DNA of 64,000 nt from Bimuria novae-zelandiae CBS 107.79 (lineage: Eukaryota > Ascomycota > Dothideomycetes > Pleosporales > Didymosphaeriaceae), in NCBI GenBank assembly GCA_010015655.1, contig ML976707.1, positions 378,732 through 442,731 on the forward strand, given 5' to 3'. The number at the start of each line of letters is the position of its first letter. The first letter of the stretch is position 1. The translations under genes were made by a program, and so were the position numbers. Shown here in pieces: positions 1 to 11,228 of this stretch. A model generated the notes under the pieces. The model did no database searches. It saw nothing but the letters and a program-made list of their open reading frames with translations, and was not told the origin of the DNA.

Positions 1-542
1 GATATCCTTTGGTGTTCGTCCTATCTCGGAGCAATCGTCCGATTGGCTAATTTGATGTGGCCCGTGTACGGGCGATATTGGCCATGCGGGGGATACCCAA
101 AACGCACCACACTCCGCCCCCACCCAATGACGTCCGGCGGCCGTATTAACCTTGTACAATTTCGTATCGCCCCTCCGACGTTGTGTCCCTGGGCAATTTC
201 AAGCCGTAGCCAGTGGTAGGACGCCTCGGCGACGTGCTTGGCTCACGTCTCTAATTTGCCATGGGGCGGGTCGTATCCCCTCAGCCGTCCCTCGTTTTAG
301 CAGCACGATGATGTCGCGCAACGGGTTCTGCAATCCGGCCCTGATGGAGTGTGAAGGGGGCGAGGGAAACCATGGAAGATATACGAACGGGCTTCCGCAC
401 CCGCTTCGCACCCGCTTCTCGAAACGTTGGTTCCCATAAGCTCTTCTGGTGCTGCGCCGTAGCTCTCGCACCGTCTCGCTTTCGCCCTCTCCATTTTCTC
501 CATCGTTGACGATCTCGTTTTCTACCCGCGCCTGGCGTACTC
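1..542. other. Intergenic / 5' flank, nothing recognised
   Basis: No convincing coding sequence. Short open frames overlap on both strands without protein-like composition. The last about 100 bases before position 543 are pyrimidine-rich, as in many filamentous-fungal 5' leaders. Confidence 0.4.
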
Positions 543-1744
543 ATGATTCAGAGTCCTGTTAGTCCAGAGAGCCCGCGCGGCGACGTGAAGGATGGCGCTC
601 GCACGGGTGCGTTTACGAGAATACATAACTACGAGCCCGGGCTCGAAGTAGCGGCGCATCAGGACCGCGAGAAATCCGATTTAGATCCCGTCGTCGTGCT
701 GGGCGCACCGGATGCGCATATATATCGCAATCAGCGACCGTGGAATGAGGCCCCGCAGGTGATTGATACGATGGCTCCGCAGGCCATGGGGGATGCGCCA
801 TTGGAACCGAATAGTGCCGTTAGCTCGGAGACTGCTCATCACCGGGACGGAGATCGAGATGCGGATGCGGCTGATGCTGAAAAATGTACTGAGGCTCCGG
901 AGGAAAAGAAAGAAGCAAAAAGGTGGTGTGGTGTTAGTACGAAGGTGTTTTTGTTGATTGTGGCATTGGTGTTACTCCTCGTCGGTGCGGTTATTGGAGG
1001 CGCGGTCGGAGGCACACAAGCAAGGAAGTCAGCGTACGTATACCGTAACCAAGATATATATATGTCGTAGTAAGATCTGACCATGCGATTAGGTTAGCGA
1101 AGGGTGACAACCAAACATCACCATCTCAATCCTCTTCATCGGAAAATGCAACTTCACCGACGAAAACAATTTCTTCGTCCGCTACAGCAACACAATCGCC
1201 ACACGTCCGCTTTCGACTACAGACGTACGAGAACAAGAACTTCGAAGGCAGCTCACAGCTCTTCACCGAACCCGGTCTCTACAAACCCGCCTTCGACATC
1301 ATGTCGTACATCTGGGTCAGCAGCAGGGACGGTGACCTACAGGATCCGACGCCTCTCTTGCGCTGTTCCGTAGCTTTCTGTCTCAACGACACGACCAACG
1401 GTTGGCGGGGTTCTTCCGATATGCGTCAGACCGGCGAAGGTACAAGCTACAAGTCCGATACAAATTTCGTGCATATTTCGTGCGACTTGGTATGGGTTGA
1501 GCCCGCGTGTAGGGATCTGGGTTTGGACCAACCAGCAGCGTCGAAGACGGTAGCGACAGTGCCGATATGGGAGACGCCGTTTAATCCGACTCCCACCAAG
1601 AGCGACAGTTCGTCGGGGTCGAATGCAACTCCGACAAGTGGAAGTGAAAGTGGGAGTGCCTCATCGAGAACTACACAGCGGTCGAGTACGAGAACCAGCT
1701 CGACTTTGGTCTCAGAGACGGCCTCCAGAACCCAAACGGGGTGA
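543..1744 (+). CDS. Single-pass membrane protein with extracytoplasmic Cys domain and Ser/Thr tail
   Basis: Two exons, 543..1033 and 1093..1744, give 380 residues. The 59-bp intron has a GTACGT donor, a CTGAC branch-like site and a TTAG acceptor, and joins the frames exactly. Residues 1-125 are hydrophilic and acidic, followed by a Lys-rich stretch and one strong membrane segment at about 131-155 (valine, leucine and glycine rich). A Ser/Thr linker follows, then a compact domain with several cysteines and tryptophans and a Ser/Thr-rich C-terminal tail. The charge pattern suggests a cytosolic N-terminus and outside C-terminus (type II). I do not recognise the family; fungal cell-surface proteins of this layout are common, but no function can be assigned. 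Confidence 0.7.
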
Positions 1745-1871
1745 AACTTCCTTTTCCAAGAGGAAGCGCAAGTGATTAGGAGATATTTGTTTGTATCAAG
1801 CGTTGTTTCATTTCATGTATGATACCACTATCGTTTACAAGTCGCTCTATTTCTTCAGAGTCCTCATTTCT

Positions 1872-3518
1872 CTATGAAGAGTTGGAATTGTCGGCACAAG
1901 TCCAGGCCGAGCTTCCTCCCGTTTCGTTGTAGCTATCAATGATGCCCACCACGGAGCCATAAGTACCAGAAATCATGAGGAAAGTGCCAGAGATGATGAT
2001 GAAAAGAGACCAGAACAGCATGAGCATCCACTTGGGCGTTCTTTCTTGCTTCCAGTTATCGTACAGCCACATCGCGCCCATGGGTTGGAAGCAAATCAGA
2101 GTGCCGAGAAGGGCACCAATAAGAGAGACGAGGCCTCCGAAGACAGGTATGGCGGACGCAATGATGTACGCGATAGCGGCGCAGCTGCCAGTGCAACCAA
2201 TCCACGTCACCCAGTGGGTCTTTGTGTTGCGAGCCAAATGCTCCGTCCCACGCAGGAACCTGATGAAGAAGTACTTGGCGGCGAACTGATGAATGTGTTA
2301 GCTAAGTCAAGTAGCAGTTATAATGTCCAACACTTACATGAATGTACATTGTGGTGCTGACGAGGAGACCAGGAAGAGCAATTCCGTAGCAAATCTTCTT
2401 GAGCAGGGGACCAGCAGATCCAAGAGCAGGGGATGCAACGTATGACCCGCAGTAGTAGTATACGACAACACCAATGGTGATATATGTTGCAGTCATTATG
2501 CTCTGGCACCAGATAAGCGACCTGGTGAAGTGTCGAGGTTCGCGCATTTCGGAAACGATGTTGAAGTACGCGGGGACACCGGCGTAGGCGAAGACGATGG
2601 ATGAAAGAGCGGCAAAAGCACTTGCAGCATCCGGACTGGTGGTGTACGTCCAATCCGCCACGAAGGGACCTTCTTGGGGTGCAGCGGCTGGTCGATCTTG
2701 GACACCGACCGCGATAGTCAAGATCAAGACTACGAGTGGTCAGTCACGTCCACTCCAGAGGTGCATTGGTGCCCAAAGGCATGATCGTACTTACTGGATG
2801 TTAAAATGCTGATTATACCGACCCACGCCAACCAGGAGATTTTCCCCAGGGTCTGAATGCTACCCAGGAGGAATCCGGCCATGGCAGCGACCGCCACGAA
2901 GATGGCCGTGCAGGCGCCATGGCTCGACAGAGCGTTGAGGTCAGTTGCGATACCGAGAATACCGGAGCCCGCAACGAAGATGCAGAAAAGTGCGAAGGCG
3001 ATGCCAAAAAGCTGGTAACCAAAGGGGCCCATTAGTTTTCGGCCTACGTCATCGAGGCCGTAGACATCGGCATGGCGCAACTTGAACTTCCCGACAGTAT
3101 AACCGGACCAGGACGTGCAAATGGCGATGGCAATTAGACAGAGGACTCCTGGGATGAGGCCAAGTATATCGAAGACTTCTGGGATGGATAGGACACCGAG
3201 ACCGACTTGCGTTTTCAGCATTAGGACTACTGCGCCTTTCCAACCGACCTGGATTGGGATGATGTCAGTCACACCCAAACACTCCGATCACCCAGGCGCA
3301 CTCACAGCTCGGTAATTGGGACCATCCTCCGTGATTTCACCAAAGACCGCATCTTGGGCAACGACCGACCCTCGTCTTTCTGTTCCAGACGTCAAGGTAG
3401 GGTCAAGGTAGTTCTCGCCTCCATCCTCCACCAAGTTCTTCTCCTTGCGGAACATGTTGAATGGATGGGCTCGTAGTGAAAAGAGGAAACCAAAAAGGTC
3501 GACGAACTTGGTAGTCAA
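1872..3518 (-). CDS. Amino acid transporter, AAAP (Aa_trans) family
   Basis: Four exons on the minus strand (3518..3306, 3248..2795, 2729..2338, 2285..1872) make 490 residues. Introns are 52-65 bp with GTGAGT/GTAAGT donors and CTGAC branch sites. After a hydrophilic N-terminus come about ten to eleven hydrophobic segments. The first is the family-typical stretch with VLMLKTQVGLGVLSIP, and later ones include the FAYAGVPAYFNIVSEM region seen in fungal neutral amino acid permeases related to Neurospora mtr. It should carry amino acids across the plasma or vacuolar membrane by proton symport; this is from family knowledge. A second in-frame ATG at 3455 (MFRKEKNL) gives 469 residues and may be the true start. 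Substrate cannot be told. Confidence 0.9.
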
Positions 3519-4551
3519 ACAACGACATCGGGACTCGATATTTATTATTGTGGAGCGGGCCCCGGCGGTTCCCCGGCCATCCCATCAGCGTCGACCGCGG
3601 TAGCACTACCAGTGGGTCGAACCAGGATAGTGAGGATAGTCAGTTCCTCAACACGTGCAGCCGGTGGCACCGTGCACCCATTTCGACCCACAAAATTACA
3701 CCACTGGCCCTCATCGGATCACCTTTATCTCGACCCACAGTGGCCGTCTGTCATCCATTGTAGTAACACCTATATGATACACCAAATTTTACCCCCATAA
3801 GTTGCGGCCTTGAAACGCGATGCGCATAGAAGCGGCCATGATGAGCGTTGATGTAAAGTTTTTCAAGATCGTCAGCCATTGCCAGCCACTGCCGCTTACT
3901 GCCGCATGTGGTTAATTACCCGAAGTTTTGCATTGCGGTTTTACGCAACCCCGCGAAAAATTTGCGGGGTTTATTTAGCCCTGAAGTGGAAGCTGGCCGG
4001 ATGCGAGTCTTCCCATAGGCTAGGTACTTTTACTCCACGGGGTCGATGGCACCGCTGCAAACATGTACGTAACACGGAAACATAGCGTTGTAATTGCGGT
4101 TAGATGGGAGGCGTCTACGGCGGTGGAAAGGTGGACCTAGAAGCAAGCGGAGTCCTTCTGGAACCAGGGGGACGGCTTATCGCTCGTACGAGGCGTATCA
4201 CTAAGAGATGCAAGGTTGACGAAGAACGCGTGAATTCAAGCTTTGAAGGGATTTTACGGATCGGCAGGCTGAGCGTGTGGGATGCTTGTATGGAGGCTAC
4301 CTACCGGCCAAAGTTTCCGAGGGACCCTAAACCGCGTCTTGCCGAGGGCACCTCAAGGCTGAAACGATGTCGGAGAACGAGAACCGAAAGGAGCCGCGCT
4401 TGTGGCATCATTGGAATTCCACCGTGAATAGAAACCCGCGCCGCAAGATAACCCCAGTTTTTTCCCAAGACGCTGAGTATCGCCGAACCAAGACCGAGCC
4501 GAGATGCGGCTCTGCGGGCCCCCCGCAAAATTATCAAGGATGTCGCTGCTG
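3519..4551. other. Intergenic, transposon insertion flank
   Basis: Promoter side of the amino acid transporter, ending at the left TA of the transposon. A 107-codon open frame at 4104..4427 (+) lacks protein-like character and is not called. Confidence 0.4.
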
Positions 4552-4553
4552 TA

Positions 4554-4601
4554 ACGTGTCCGTGCACCCAATGCACGGATTCAGCCAATGCACGCCGAAC
4601 A
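4554..4601 (+). repeat. Left terminal inverted repeat of Fot1/pogo-type element
   Basis: 48 bp, perfect inverted match to 6615..6662. Contains CCAATGCACG at 4568..4577 and 4585..4594, a 17-bp period that probably marks two transposase binding sites. Confidence 0.95.
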
Positions 4602-4705
4602 CCATAAACGCTCTATTAGAAATAAGGCTGCAGAACCACCCACAAACAGTATTATTATAAGATTTTCTACTAGGATAGTAAATCGATAGCTGCGATTCAT
4701 TTGCA

Positions 4706-6565
4706 CTATTTAAATCTATCTGGAAGCTTGACGTCGCGGCCGCTCCGTGTGGATTTGGTTGGGGCAGCAGATGCGCCCTTTGAGGCCTCCCTAACATCCG
4801 TAGCATCAACAACACGTTTCTGACGCTTTCTGCTCTGTGGAGATGGCTGAGAAGCTTTTCTCTTACTCCTTTGGGATAGTTATAGAGCCTTTTTAGCGTT
4901 ATCGGCAGACTTCTGGGCAGTGCGCTGAGCTGCCTTTTCAGCTCTCTCCTTCTCCTTTGCCTTCTTCGCTGCCTCTCTCGCTGCACGCTTTTCTTGCTGG
5001 ATTTTCTCCTTGTATAGCTTAGCTGCCTTCTTTAGCTCTGCTGTCTTTACTTTTTAAAGCTGCTACTGCTTATCCTCTTGCTCCTTAATTAATTAACGAT
5101 AACGTGCCTCCCTTACTTTCCTTAGTGACTATAAGATAGCCCTACTATAATACTTCTAGCGCTGTTAAAGGTCTAGAACTTTGCTCTTCTTATTACGCTT
5201 CTTCTTAATAGATAGCGCCTGCCTAAGCCCATCGTTGTCATGCTTAAGCAGCTTATTTTTAACAGATAGGTGGTAGAGTGATTAACGAAGCTTCTGTGTA
5301 TCCTTGCTACTTTAATTACTCACTATAGAGCGTATAAGCCTATCCATCTTTCTCCAGTCATGATCACTAAGCCCTAATAAGGAGCTATTGCCTAATTCTT
5401 AATCCTAGGTGAACCTATTAAGAATAAGGTTAGGATTAGGTGGCGATATACCTGTGGCTCTAAAAGAGCTAAAGATAGTTGATTCCTTAAAAGAAGCCTT
5501 CCACGCATTCCAGAATAGGGGAAAGAAGTCGCCTTTAGTAATAGAAGCTAGGCCCTAGCTTCTATAAAGGTATCTTAATAGCTCTGCTGAGTAGGCTGTT
5601 AATAGAGGCTTAAACATCGCAACATTAAGTAGCTAAAGTGTATAAGTTAAATAAGGAGGCAGGACAGCAAGCAGGATCCTATTCTAATTACAGTAGTTAA
5701 TAAAGTCCATAGTAACATGAGATCCGTGGCCATCTATAATCAAAAGTCGATATAATCGTCGAGCCTTCTCTTTTATACAGCGATCAAACACCTGCTCAAG
5801 CCAGGCAAGCCCGATATCGTTGTTCGTCCAGCCAGAGGATAATAAGGTGATAAAGACTTCATGATATCCTGCCTTGATATCCTCTACCCAGCTTGATTGG
5901 ATGTCCTTGTTGGCAGCCTCATAGATAAGGCTTGGCGGCAAAGCTGATCCATCAGCGCAGATACATGCTAGGAGCGTGATCCACGCGCGATTGCCATCCT
6001 GGAGTGATGCCCTAACCTCCTTCTTCTCCCACATTCGTCTGCTGAATATCCTCTTTGTTCTACCAACGATACCGATCAGGACACCTTTTTCATCCATATT
6101 GTAGATATGACGAGGATCTATGCGATATTGATCGATCTTGCTGTGTACAAGGTTGAAATAGAGGCGATATTTATCCACTGAATCAGCTTTGTGGCGATTG
6201 CTGTCCATGCCGACGGTCCATTGCGAGATGAGATGAATGCTGTGTTGGTTGATAAAGCGGGTAACCCAGCTCTCGCTGACTGGCTCCTTTGCTATCGTCG
6301 AGGCAAAATTCTGTATCATCTCTCTAGTAGGAGGTATATGTCTCTCTGTGAGCCTTTTGATATATCGTACAAGCTCCTGCTCTTGCTGTGGGTTGAGCTT
6401 TCGCTGATTGATTGTGTTGGCTGCACGCGTCGCGGTAACACCTCGGTGCCTTCGTGAGAGTGTAGATCGATTAACACCATATCTGGTAGCAATTTCTGTA
6501 TATGAAAAATCTTCTCCTGGTTCTCGCGATTCGATCTCATCTATCGCAGCTTGAATTGGATCCAT
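4706..6565 (-). pseudogene. Pogo/Fot1-like transposase with premature stops
   Basis: From ATG 6565 (an earlier in-frame ATG at 6628 lies inside the TIR) the protein opens with a psq-type helix-turn-helix (YTEIATRYGVNRSTLSRR), a Tc5/CENP-B-like DNA-binding region, then the DDE_1 core with MDEKG and LLIIDGHGSH, both first catalytic Asp present. The frame stops with TAG at 5684, where relatives usually carry a Gln-containing segment. Family-like sequence continues beyond it, including a second apparent CAG-to-TAG stop. Much further on is a Lys/Ala-rich region with a stop, ending with a LPDRFK-like motif near 4706. The stops fit CpA-to-TpA change, the RIP pattern. Non-functional as it stands. Confidence 0.85.
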
Positions 6566-6614
6566 ATTGGTGGAGTTATCGCGTGTTGAAAGTAGGGAGT
6601 TTTGACGCGTCGGA

Positions 6615-6662
6615 TGTTCGGCGTGCATTGGCTGAATCCGTGCATTGGGTGCACGGACACGT
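6615..6662 (-). repeat. Right terminal inverted repeat of Fot1/pogo-type element
   Basis: 48 bp, perfect inverted match to 4554..4601, followed by the TA duplication at 6663-6664. Confidence 0.95.
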
Positions 6663-6787
6663 TACCTCACCGGAGGTAAGTCATCTCCGGCCCTTGCTCC
6701 ACGTGTCCTGCTCCCCGAGTACGTGCCACGCGAGATGATTTCACGAGTAAGCATGCCTGAATTTCTACTAAGGGGTAACTTGTCAGC

Positions 6788-7762
6788 TTAATAGTACTGG
6801 TATTTGAGCCACGACTCGCCATTCCCATACTGATCGCCTTGCACTGCCTTCCTCATCCTGAAGGTTTCCAAGTGTCTCGGAGGCTTGGGCGTTTCGCCTT
6901 TGCTGAAGATCTTCCATGCTGCTTGTGCAGCGCCCACCCGCCAGTCGTAGACACACAAGCAGTAATGTTCCTCGCGGCAGCAACCACAGTCTGGGTGGTG
7001 CACCTGGTCTGAATCGCTTGATGAGTCCGTGAGCGCACTGTAATCTGAAGACGCACCCCCTGGCAGGTCATCAGAACTAGTCCAGTCTGAGCTTTGAGGT
7101 TGTAAGGGATCGCTTGAGAAACCTGAGGCATTGATGTCGTCTGAAGAAGGCTGGTCGTGAGGCATTTCAATAGAGCGGTCCCAGTCTGAACGTTGAGGAA
7201 GGGAGGGCTCGTTCGAAAGTTCTGCGTCTTCATTCAAATCTAAAGGAAAGCGTTCCAAAGTAGGAAGATCTTCAACGCTACCGAGGTTGAAATGGGTGTA
7301 TTGCCATTCCATGGGAGAGCGTTCACGACGTGGAAGTGTAGTATTAGATTCCATGAGGGCATCGATATCGGAAGGGTCGTATTCTGGCTCACCGTCATCG
7401 AACGAGCGCGATAAACTTGAATCTGCAATTAGGTCCTCGCTCAACTCGTCGTCTTCTTCGTCATCTGAGTCGCCGTCAGGATACATGGGAATATCAAAAC
7501 CTGCCTTGACGTTCCGGAGCATCTCCTTCATATCTCCGCTGAGAATGTATTGCCAAAGCGCCACTGGAAGCTTGAGGAACAGCTTGAAAGGGAGGCAGGG
7601 TATGAGCTGGCGTGGGAGCTGGGACCAGTCCTTTACAGACGCGGTGTCATCGGTGATGCGCGAAATGATCTGTTAAAAGCGCTCGCGATCAGGGTCGTCG
7701 TGGATAAGGAAATGGACCAGGTCAAGGTTTTTGCCAGAGTTTGCGGTTGTGTTAGAGGACAT
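6788..7762 (-). CDS. Hypothetical acidic, Cys-rich-tail protein with in-frame TAA
   Basis: One frame runs from ATG 7762 to a stop at 6788 (325 codons) and reads as one protein except for TAA at 7675..7673, between DDPDRERF and QIISRITDD. No ATG follows soon after: the residue before ALWQY is encoded by GTG. Features: an F-box-like leucine/proline stretch around residues 45-70, a long Asp/Glu/Ser-rich disordered middle, and a C-terminal DCGCCREEHYCLC cluster. Either the gene is broken by a CAA-to-TAA change, or a 48-bp intron (weak donor GTCCAT, CTGAT branch, acceptor TTTTAACAG ending just after the stop) removes it; 48 is a multiple of three, so the frame is kept. Function unknown. Confidence 0.55.
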
Positions 7763-8344
7763 GTTGTTGTTGTTGGCGGGTTTGTGGGGGTGGATGCTGG
7801 TTGCGCTTTGCGCTTTGAATGAAAGGTAATGGCTTGTGGAAACACAGGGCAGCGGTGAATATATAGGGACAGGGCGGTAGGACACAGCCTGTGGAAGTAA
7901 TCCGGTGTGAAGGGGGATCTGCATTCATCCGTAATGAAACACCACAGCTGGATAACGTGGCCATTGAAGGGGAAAGTTACGATCATAGTTGCAGAAAACC
8001 GGTTGAATTCCACGGCGGCTGTGTTGTTCACTGTTACTTGAATTGAACTGCTACGAGACAGGCCCTAAATGCATCAAACTAATATGTTGAACAGGGTCCA
8101 GCACAGGTTGAATGCTCTTTATATCGAGAACCCCGATAACTAAACACACTCACACTGTCTCTTGACCCCTTCGTCAAACGTGCAGAACTCTGCAGCTCGT
8201 TTGGAAAAAAAAATCCGAAGTTTCTAGATAATAATCCACAGCGTTTGGAGGTGTTAAGGTGATTTTCTGTCAAAACGCCGTTTGCATTTCAACGCCTTTA
8301 ATGCTATGTCTCCTCAATTTTATCTAACCCTACCAGTAACCAAA
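7763..8344. other. Intergenic, nothing recognised
   Basis: Upstream region of the minus-strand hypothetical gene. Open frames here are overlapping shadows. Confidence 0.35.
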
Positions 8345-8572
8345 CTAATAAAACACCAGCACATAATGCCTATCATTAGCCATAATGATTAGAAAATCGT
8401 CATCCTCGGTAATAGCAGCAGGGTCCATCACCACAAGATCGCGTATTTTAAGGAGAGCCAAGAGCACCAGACCAGCAACGCAGCATAGGATGTATGCAAT
8501 GCAGCACTGCAAGAACCTGTCGCGCCATTCCTCAACGACCCATTCATCGGCGACTATTTGTACGGGGTCCAT
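8345..8572 (-). CDS. Small hypothetical membrane protein
   Basis: 75 codons from ATG 8572. An acidic, Trp-containing N-terminus precedes one hydrophobic segment (residues about 20-43, with CCIAYILCCVAGLVLLALL), then a short acidic tail. It resembles a single-pass small protein, but it has no recognised family and could be chance. Confidence 0.3.
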   Translation of the reverse strand: MDPVQIVADEWVVEEWRDRFLQCCIAYILCCVAGLVLLALLKIRDLVVMDPAAITEDDDFLIIMANDRHYVLVFY

Positions 8573-9055
8573 GGGAATGGATGGAAAGGGTTGGTGCTAA
8601 GGTGCCAAAAGATAGAGTAGAGGGAAATGATAATGACTTGGACTTTCCTTTATGTGATAAGTTGAGTTTCGGGGCTGATCGCCGAATACTTAGGGTGTCT
8701 AGGTGTGAGAGCGTTTGATAGGTCTGGGAGGGACTATGTAGGGGTAGTGGAAACTGGAGCTCTAGATAGTGAAAACTTTCGCTGCAAGGGACCAAGTGTC
8801 TCCAGAAAAGGCCAGATAGAGCTTCTACCTGGGTAGCCAGTGGACGTATGCACAAGCCCTCAGTCAGCGTCTAGCAGCGCAGAACTCGCAAGGACCTGCG
8901 ATTTGCTCCACTCAACCACATCACCCGGCCCTATCCCTCGCACTCTTACAAACACACACTTTTAACAAACAACCTAGGTAATCTTGCCACACTCACTTCA
9001 CGACACACCTCCACACAACATGCCCCCTCCGAGGTAGCCTGCCACCCAGCCCACC
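8573..9055. other. Promoter/leader region of the 9056 gene
   Basis: The last about 130 bases are rich in C and A with CACA repeats, a common leader composition in this group. A small upstream ORF is annotated separately. No other gene seen. Confidence 0.4.
9020..9037 (+). promoter_or_regulatory. Five-codon upstream ORF
   Basis: ATG at 9020 opens a frame of five sense codons ending in TAG at 9035-9037, 18 bases before the main ATG at 9056. If it lies in the transcript it could lower translation of the main frame; this is inference. Confidence 0.35.
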
Positions 9056-9733
9056 ATGTCTTCCTCCATCTCCCGCCCTACGACCCTCCCCGACCTCCAC
9101 ACCTACGCCCTCCGCAAATTCCCCTCCAACTTCTCCAACTTCCTAGAAACCTTCTACGTCCACCTCACCACCATCCACTCGAAATTTCTTGCAGACGACT
9201 GGCTCTCCCCACTACTCACCGCGCCTCCACTCTCCTCGCCCATCCACTACATGCTCAAAATCGGGACCGTCCCAGACGGCCGCGACGTCTCCGCCGTGCT
9301 CGACGCACAGGGAAGTATTACCTTCATCATGTACGACTTCCTCGAAGGCACGTGGGATATACTAGGAATCGATCGCGAGGAAGAGGAAGTGGTGAAGCTG
9401 TGGAACAGCGTCCAGCTAAAGGGCCCCTGGGCGATGCTGAGGCCGAAAGGGTTCTATAGGGCTGCAGATGCGCTGTGGATGATTTGCTCGGCGGCTTACT
9501 ACATGTTTATGATGGCAGGGAAAGTGCAGGTCTTCCAGCGCTCGCGGCTTGTTACGCTCGGCGGCTTGAGGGATACGTGTGAGGCGGTTGTGTGTGTGGT
9601 GGAGCCAGGACGGTCGACGAGCGTGGCGCAGAAGATGGAGGATTTGGGGCTGTGCTTTGAAGGTGAGGAGGAGCGGTTAGTAGCAACGGTGCAGAGGGTT
9701 AAAGACAGGTTAAGTGGGAGGGAGGTGGTCTAA
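9056..9733 (+). CDS. Hypothetical protein, 225 aa
   Basis: Intronless frame with typical fungal codon use and a C/A-rich leader. Predicted soluble: leucine/phenylalanine-rich helical N-terminus, a central part with SITFIMYDFLEGTWDILGI, a hydrophobic alpha-helical patch around residue 145 (AAYYMFMMAG), and a charged C-terminus. Codon use shifts from very C-rich third positions in the first half to G-rich in the second. No family recognised. Confidence 0.6.
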   Translation: MSSSISRPTTLPDLHTYALRKFPSNFSNFLETFYVHLTTIHSKFLADDWLSPLLTAPPLSSPIHYMLKIGTVPDGRDVSAVLDAQGSITFIMYDFLEGTWDILGIDREEEEVVKLWNSVQLKGPWAMLRPKGFYRAADALWMICSAAYYMFMMAGKVQVFQRSRLVTLGGLRDTCEAVVCVVEPGRSTSVAQKMEDLGLCFEGEEERLVATVQRVKDRLSGREVV

Positions 9734-10717
9734 AAGGTGGATGAAGGTAGCAAAGAGGAAGATCTGATTGATTACGATCTGTCGGATATTGACTAAGAAG
9801 AGGGAGGTTAGCAGCTACCAGCATGGGACCATTGGGGAAAGGGGGAGATATGAGGAGAATCTGGACGAAGAAGGGTATCTCATCAGCTCGGATTGACTGG
9901 CAGACGTCCACTCCTTGCTCTAACCCAGCAAGTCAGCAGGAACACCAAACAAGTGCAAACTATAACCTCCCAGACACGCAAATAGCCCCAAAGAAGAAGG
10001 TGGAGAGAACCAGAGAAAAGGAAGAATATGGGACGAGCGACTCCCTGCTCGGATCCATCTTGTACACCTTCCTCGAAAGCGCGCGCCTTCCCCAATAACC
10101 CTAACCCGCCCTCACCCGCGAATATACAAATACCAGAAACCCAAAACGCGCCTATGAAATTCACCCTTCCACGGCCTCTCATTGCACAACTGTATCTTAA
10201 CCTCATAAGTAAGACCTCGCTATGCGGTAGCACTTAAATGAGCCTAGCGCTCCTTCTTCCGAGTCGGACGCACTTACCTTTCACGTGAAAACCCCAGATG
10301 GCGTTAACATCGCAGCTTCCTTCTGCCTCGACGACGAAGAGAGCAGGTGGAAAAGGCAAGAGTCTTCAGGGCGCAGGCAAGAGCGGAGCGTGTCTACAGG
10401 AAGGGATGGGCCTTAGATAGCAATACTTATTACTAACGTAGTGAGCCGCTTTCTCTGCACTGTAGATTATCTTAGAGCGTGCTCTCTCGGTGAATACGAC
10501 ATCTACTAGATTCGCGTACTCTTCACCTGCAACCACCCAGCTCCTGCCGCCAGCATCTCAACCCCAAGGCAGGCCTGGCGCACAGCAGCCGCGTGCAACA
10601 CCCCGACCCGACTCCGCGCATATTCCCTGCCGCTTGAACATCTCACTACCCACCTGCCCGTCCGGCTAACCCCCGCCCCGCGGCCACAGCAACACACCAT
10701 CCCTTCCGTCGACCACC
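9734..10717. other. Intergenic, nothing recognised
   Basis: About 1 kb without a supported gene. Opposing open frames at 9823..10098 (+) and 9883..10233 (-) are low complexity and mutually exclusive. The end is CT-rich and could be the leader of the 10718 frame. Confidence 0.4.
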
Positions 10718-10930
10718 ATGCATCTCGGACCCTCCATCGTCTTCCTCCTCCTCTGCGCCATACTCGCCACCCTCTCTGGCCTATTCATCCTGGCTTTATG
10801 GGTCGTATACATCGTCGTGGTCCACTGGTTCATTCATGACCTCACCGGCACAGCGCCCCACGCGCGCGGCGACTACGTCCTCGTCATGCTCGGCGTAGGT
10901 AGACGCAGGTGGTACTACGCGATTTATTAG
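10718..10930 (+). CDS. Small hypothetical membrane protein, 70 aa
   Basis: ATG follows a C-rich leader. Residues 1-40 are strongly hydrophobic and could be one or two membrane passes or a signal anchor. The rest is short and polar, ending YYAIY. No family recognised. Confidence 0.45.
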   Translation: MHLGPSIVFLLLCAILATLSGLFILALWVVYIVVVHWFIHDLTGTAPHARGDYVLVMLGVGRRRWYYAIY

Positions 10931-11228
10931 CCGCGGACGCGTGTTGCGGGGATGGCATATGTGGGTAGTAATAAAGGTAGACGAAGCCTAACGAGGCCAA
11001 TAAAATTTGAAAAGTCAGAAATTACACACTGCGCGCAAAGGAAGATACCAAGTCCAACAAACTCAACCTATTCCCTGATGCCCCTAAAAACGCCGCATAG
11101 CTCATTCAAAGGATATCTCTCAAAAGCGCATCGTATACGGCGCCCAAAGCCTCACCCAAAAACCCCTTTTCATGCCGCTCAAACGCCAATACAAATGCCA
11201 AAAAACCACCTCCCCATTAATGCACATG

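Larger units (their letters stand above)
4554..6662 (-). mobile_element. Fot1/pogo-type DNA transposon, 2109 bp, TA target duplication
   Basis: The two ends are perfect 48-bp inverted copies (4554..4601 and 6615..6662) beginning ACGTGTCCGTGCACCC. They are directly flanked by TA at 4552-4553 and 6663-6664, the target duplication expected of the Tc1/mariner-pogo superfamily. Inside is a transposase on the minus strand with helix-turn-helix and DDE_1 features. Each TIR holds the 10-bp word CCAATGCACG twice, 17 bp apart. The ends are intact but the transposase has stops, so the copy could only move with a transposase supplied in trans. Confidence 0.92.

Noticed and set aside
4104..4427. 107-codon frame upstream of the transposon
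   Set aside because: Composition is Arg/Gly-rich and irregular, no conserved motif, no leader; likely chance.
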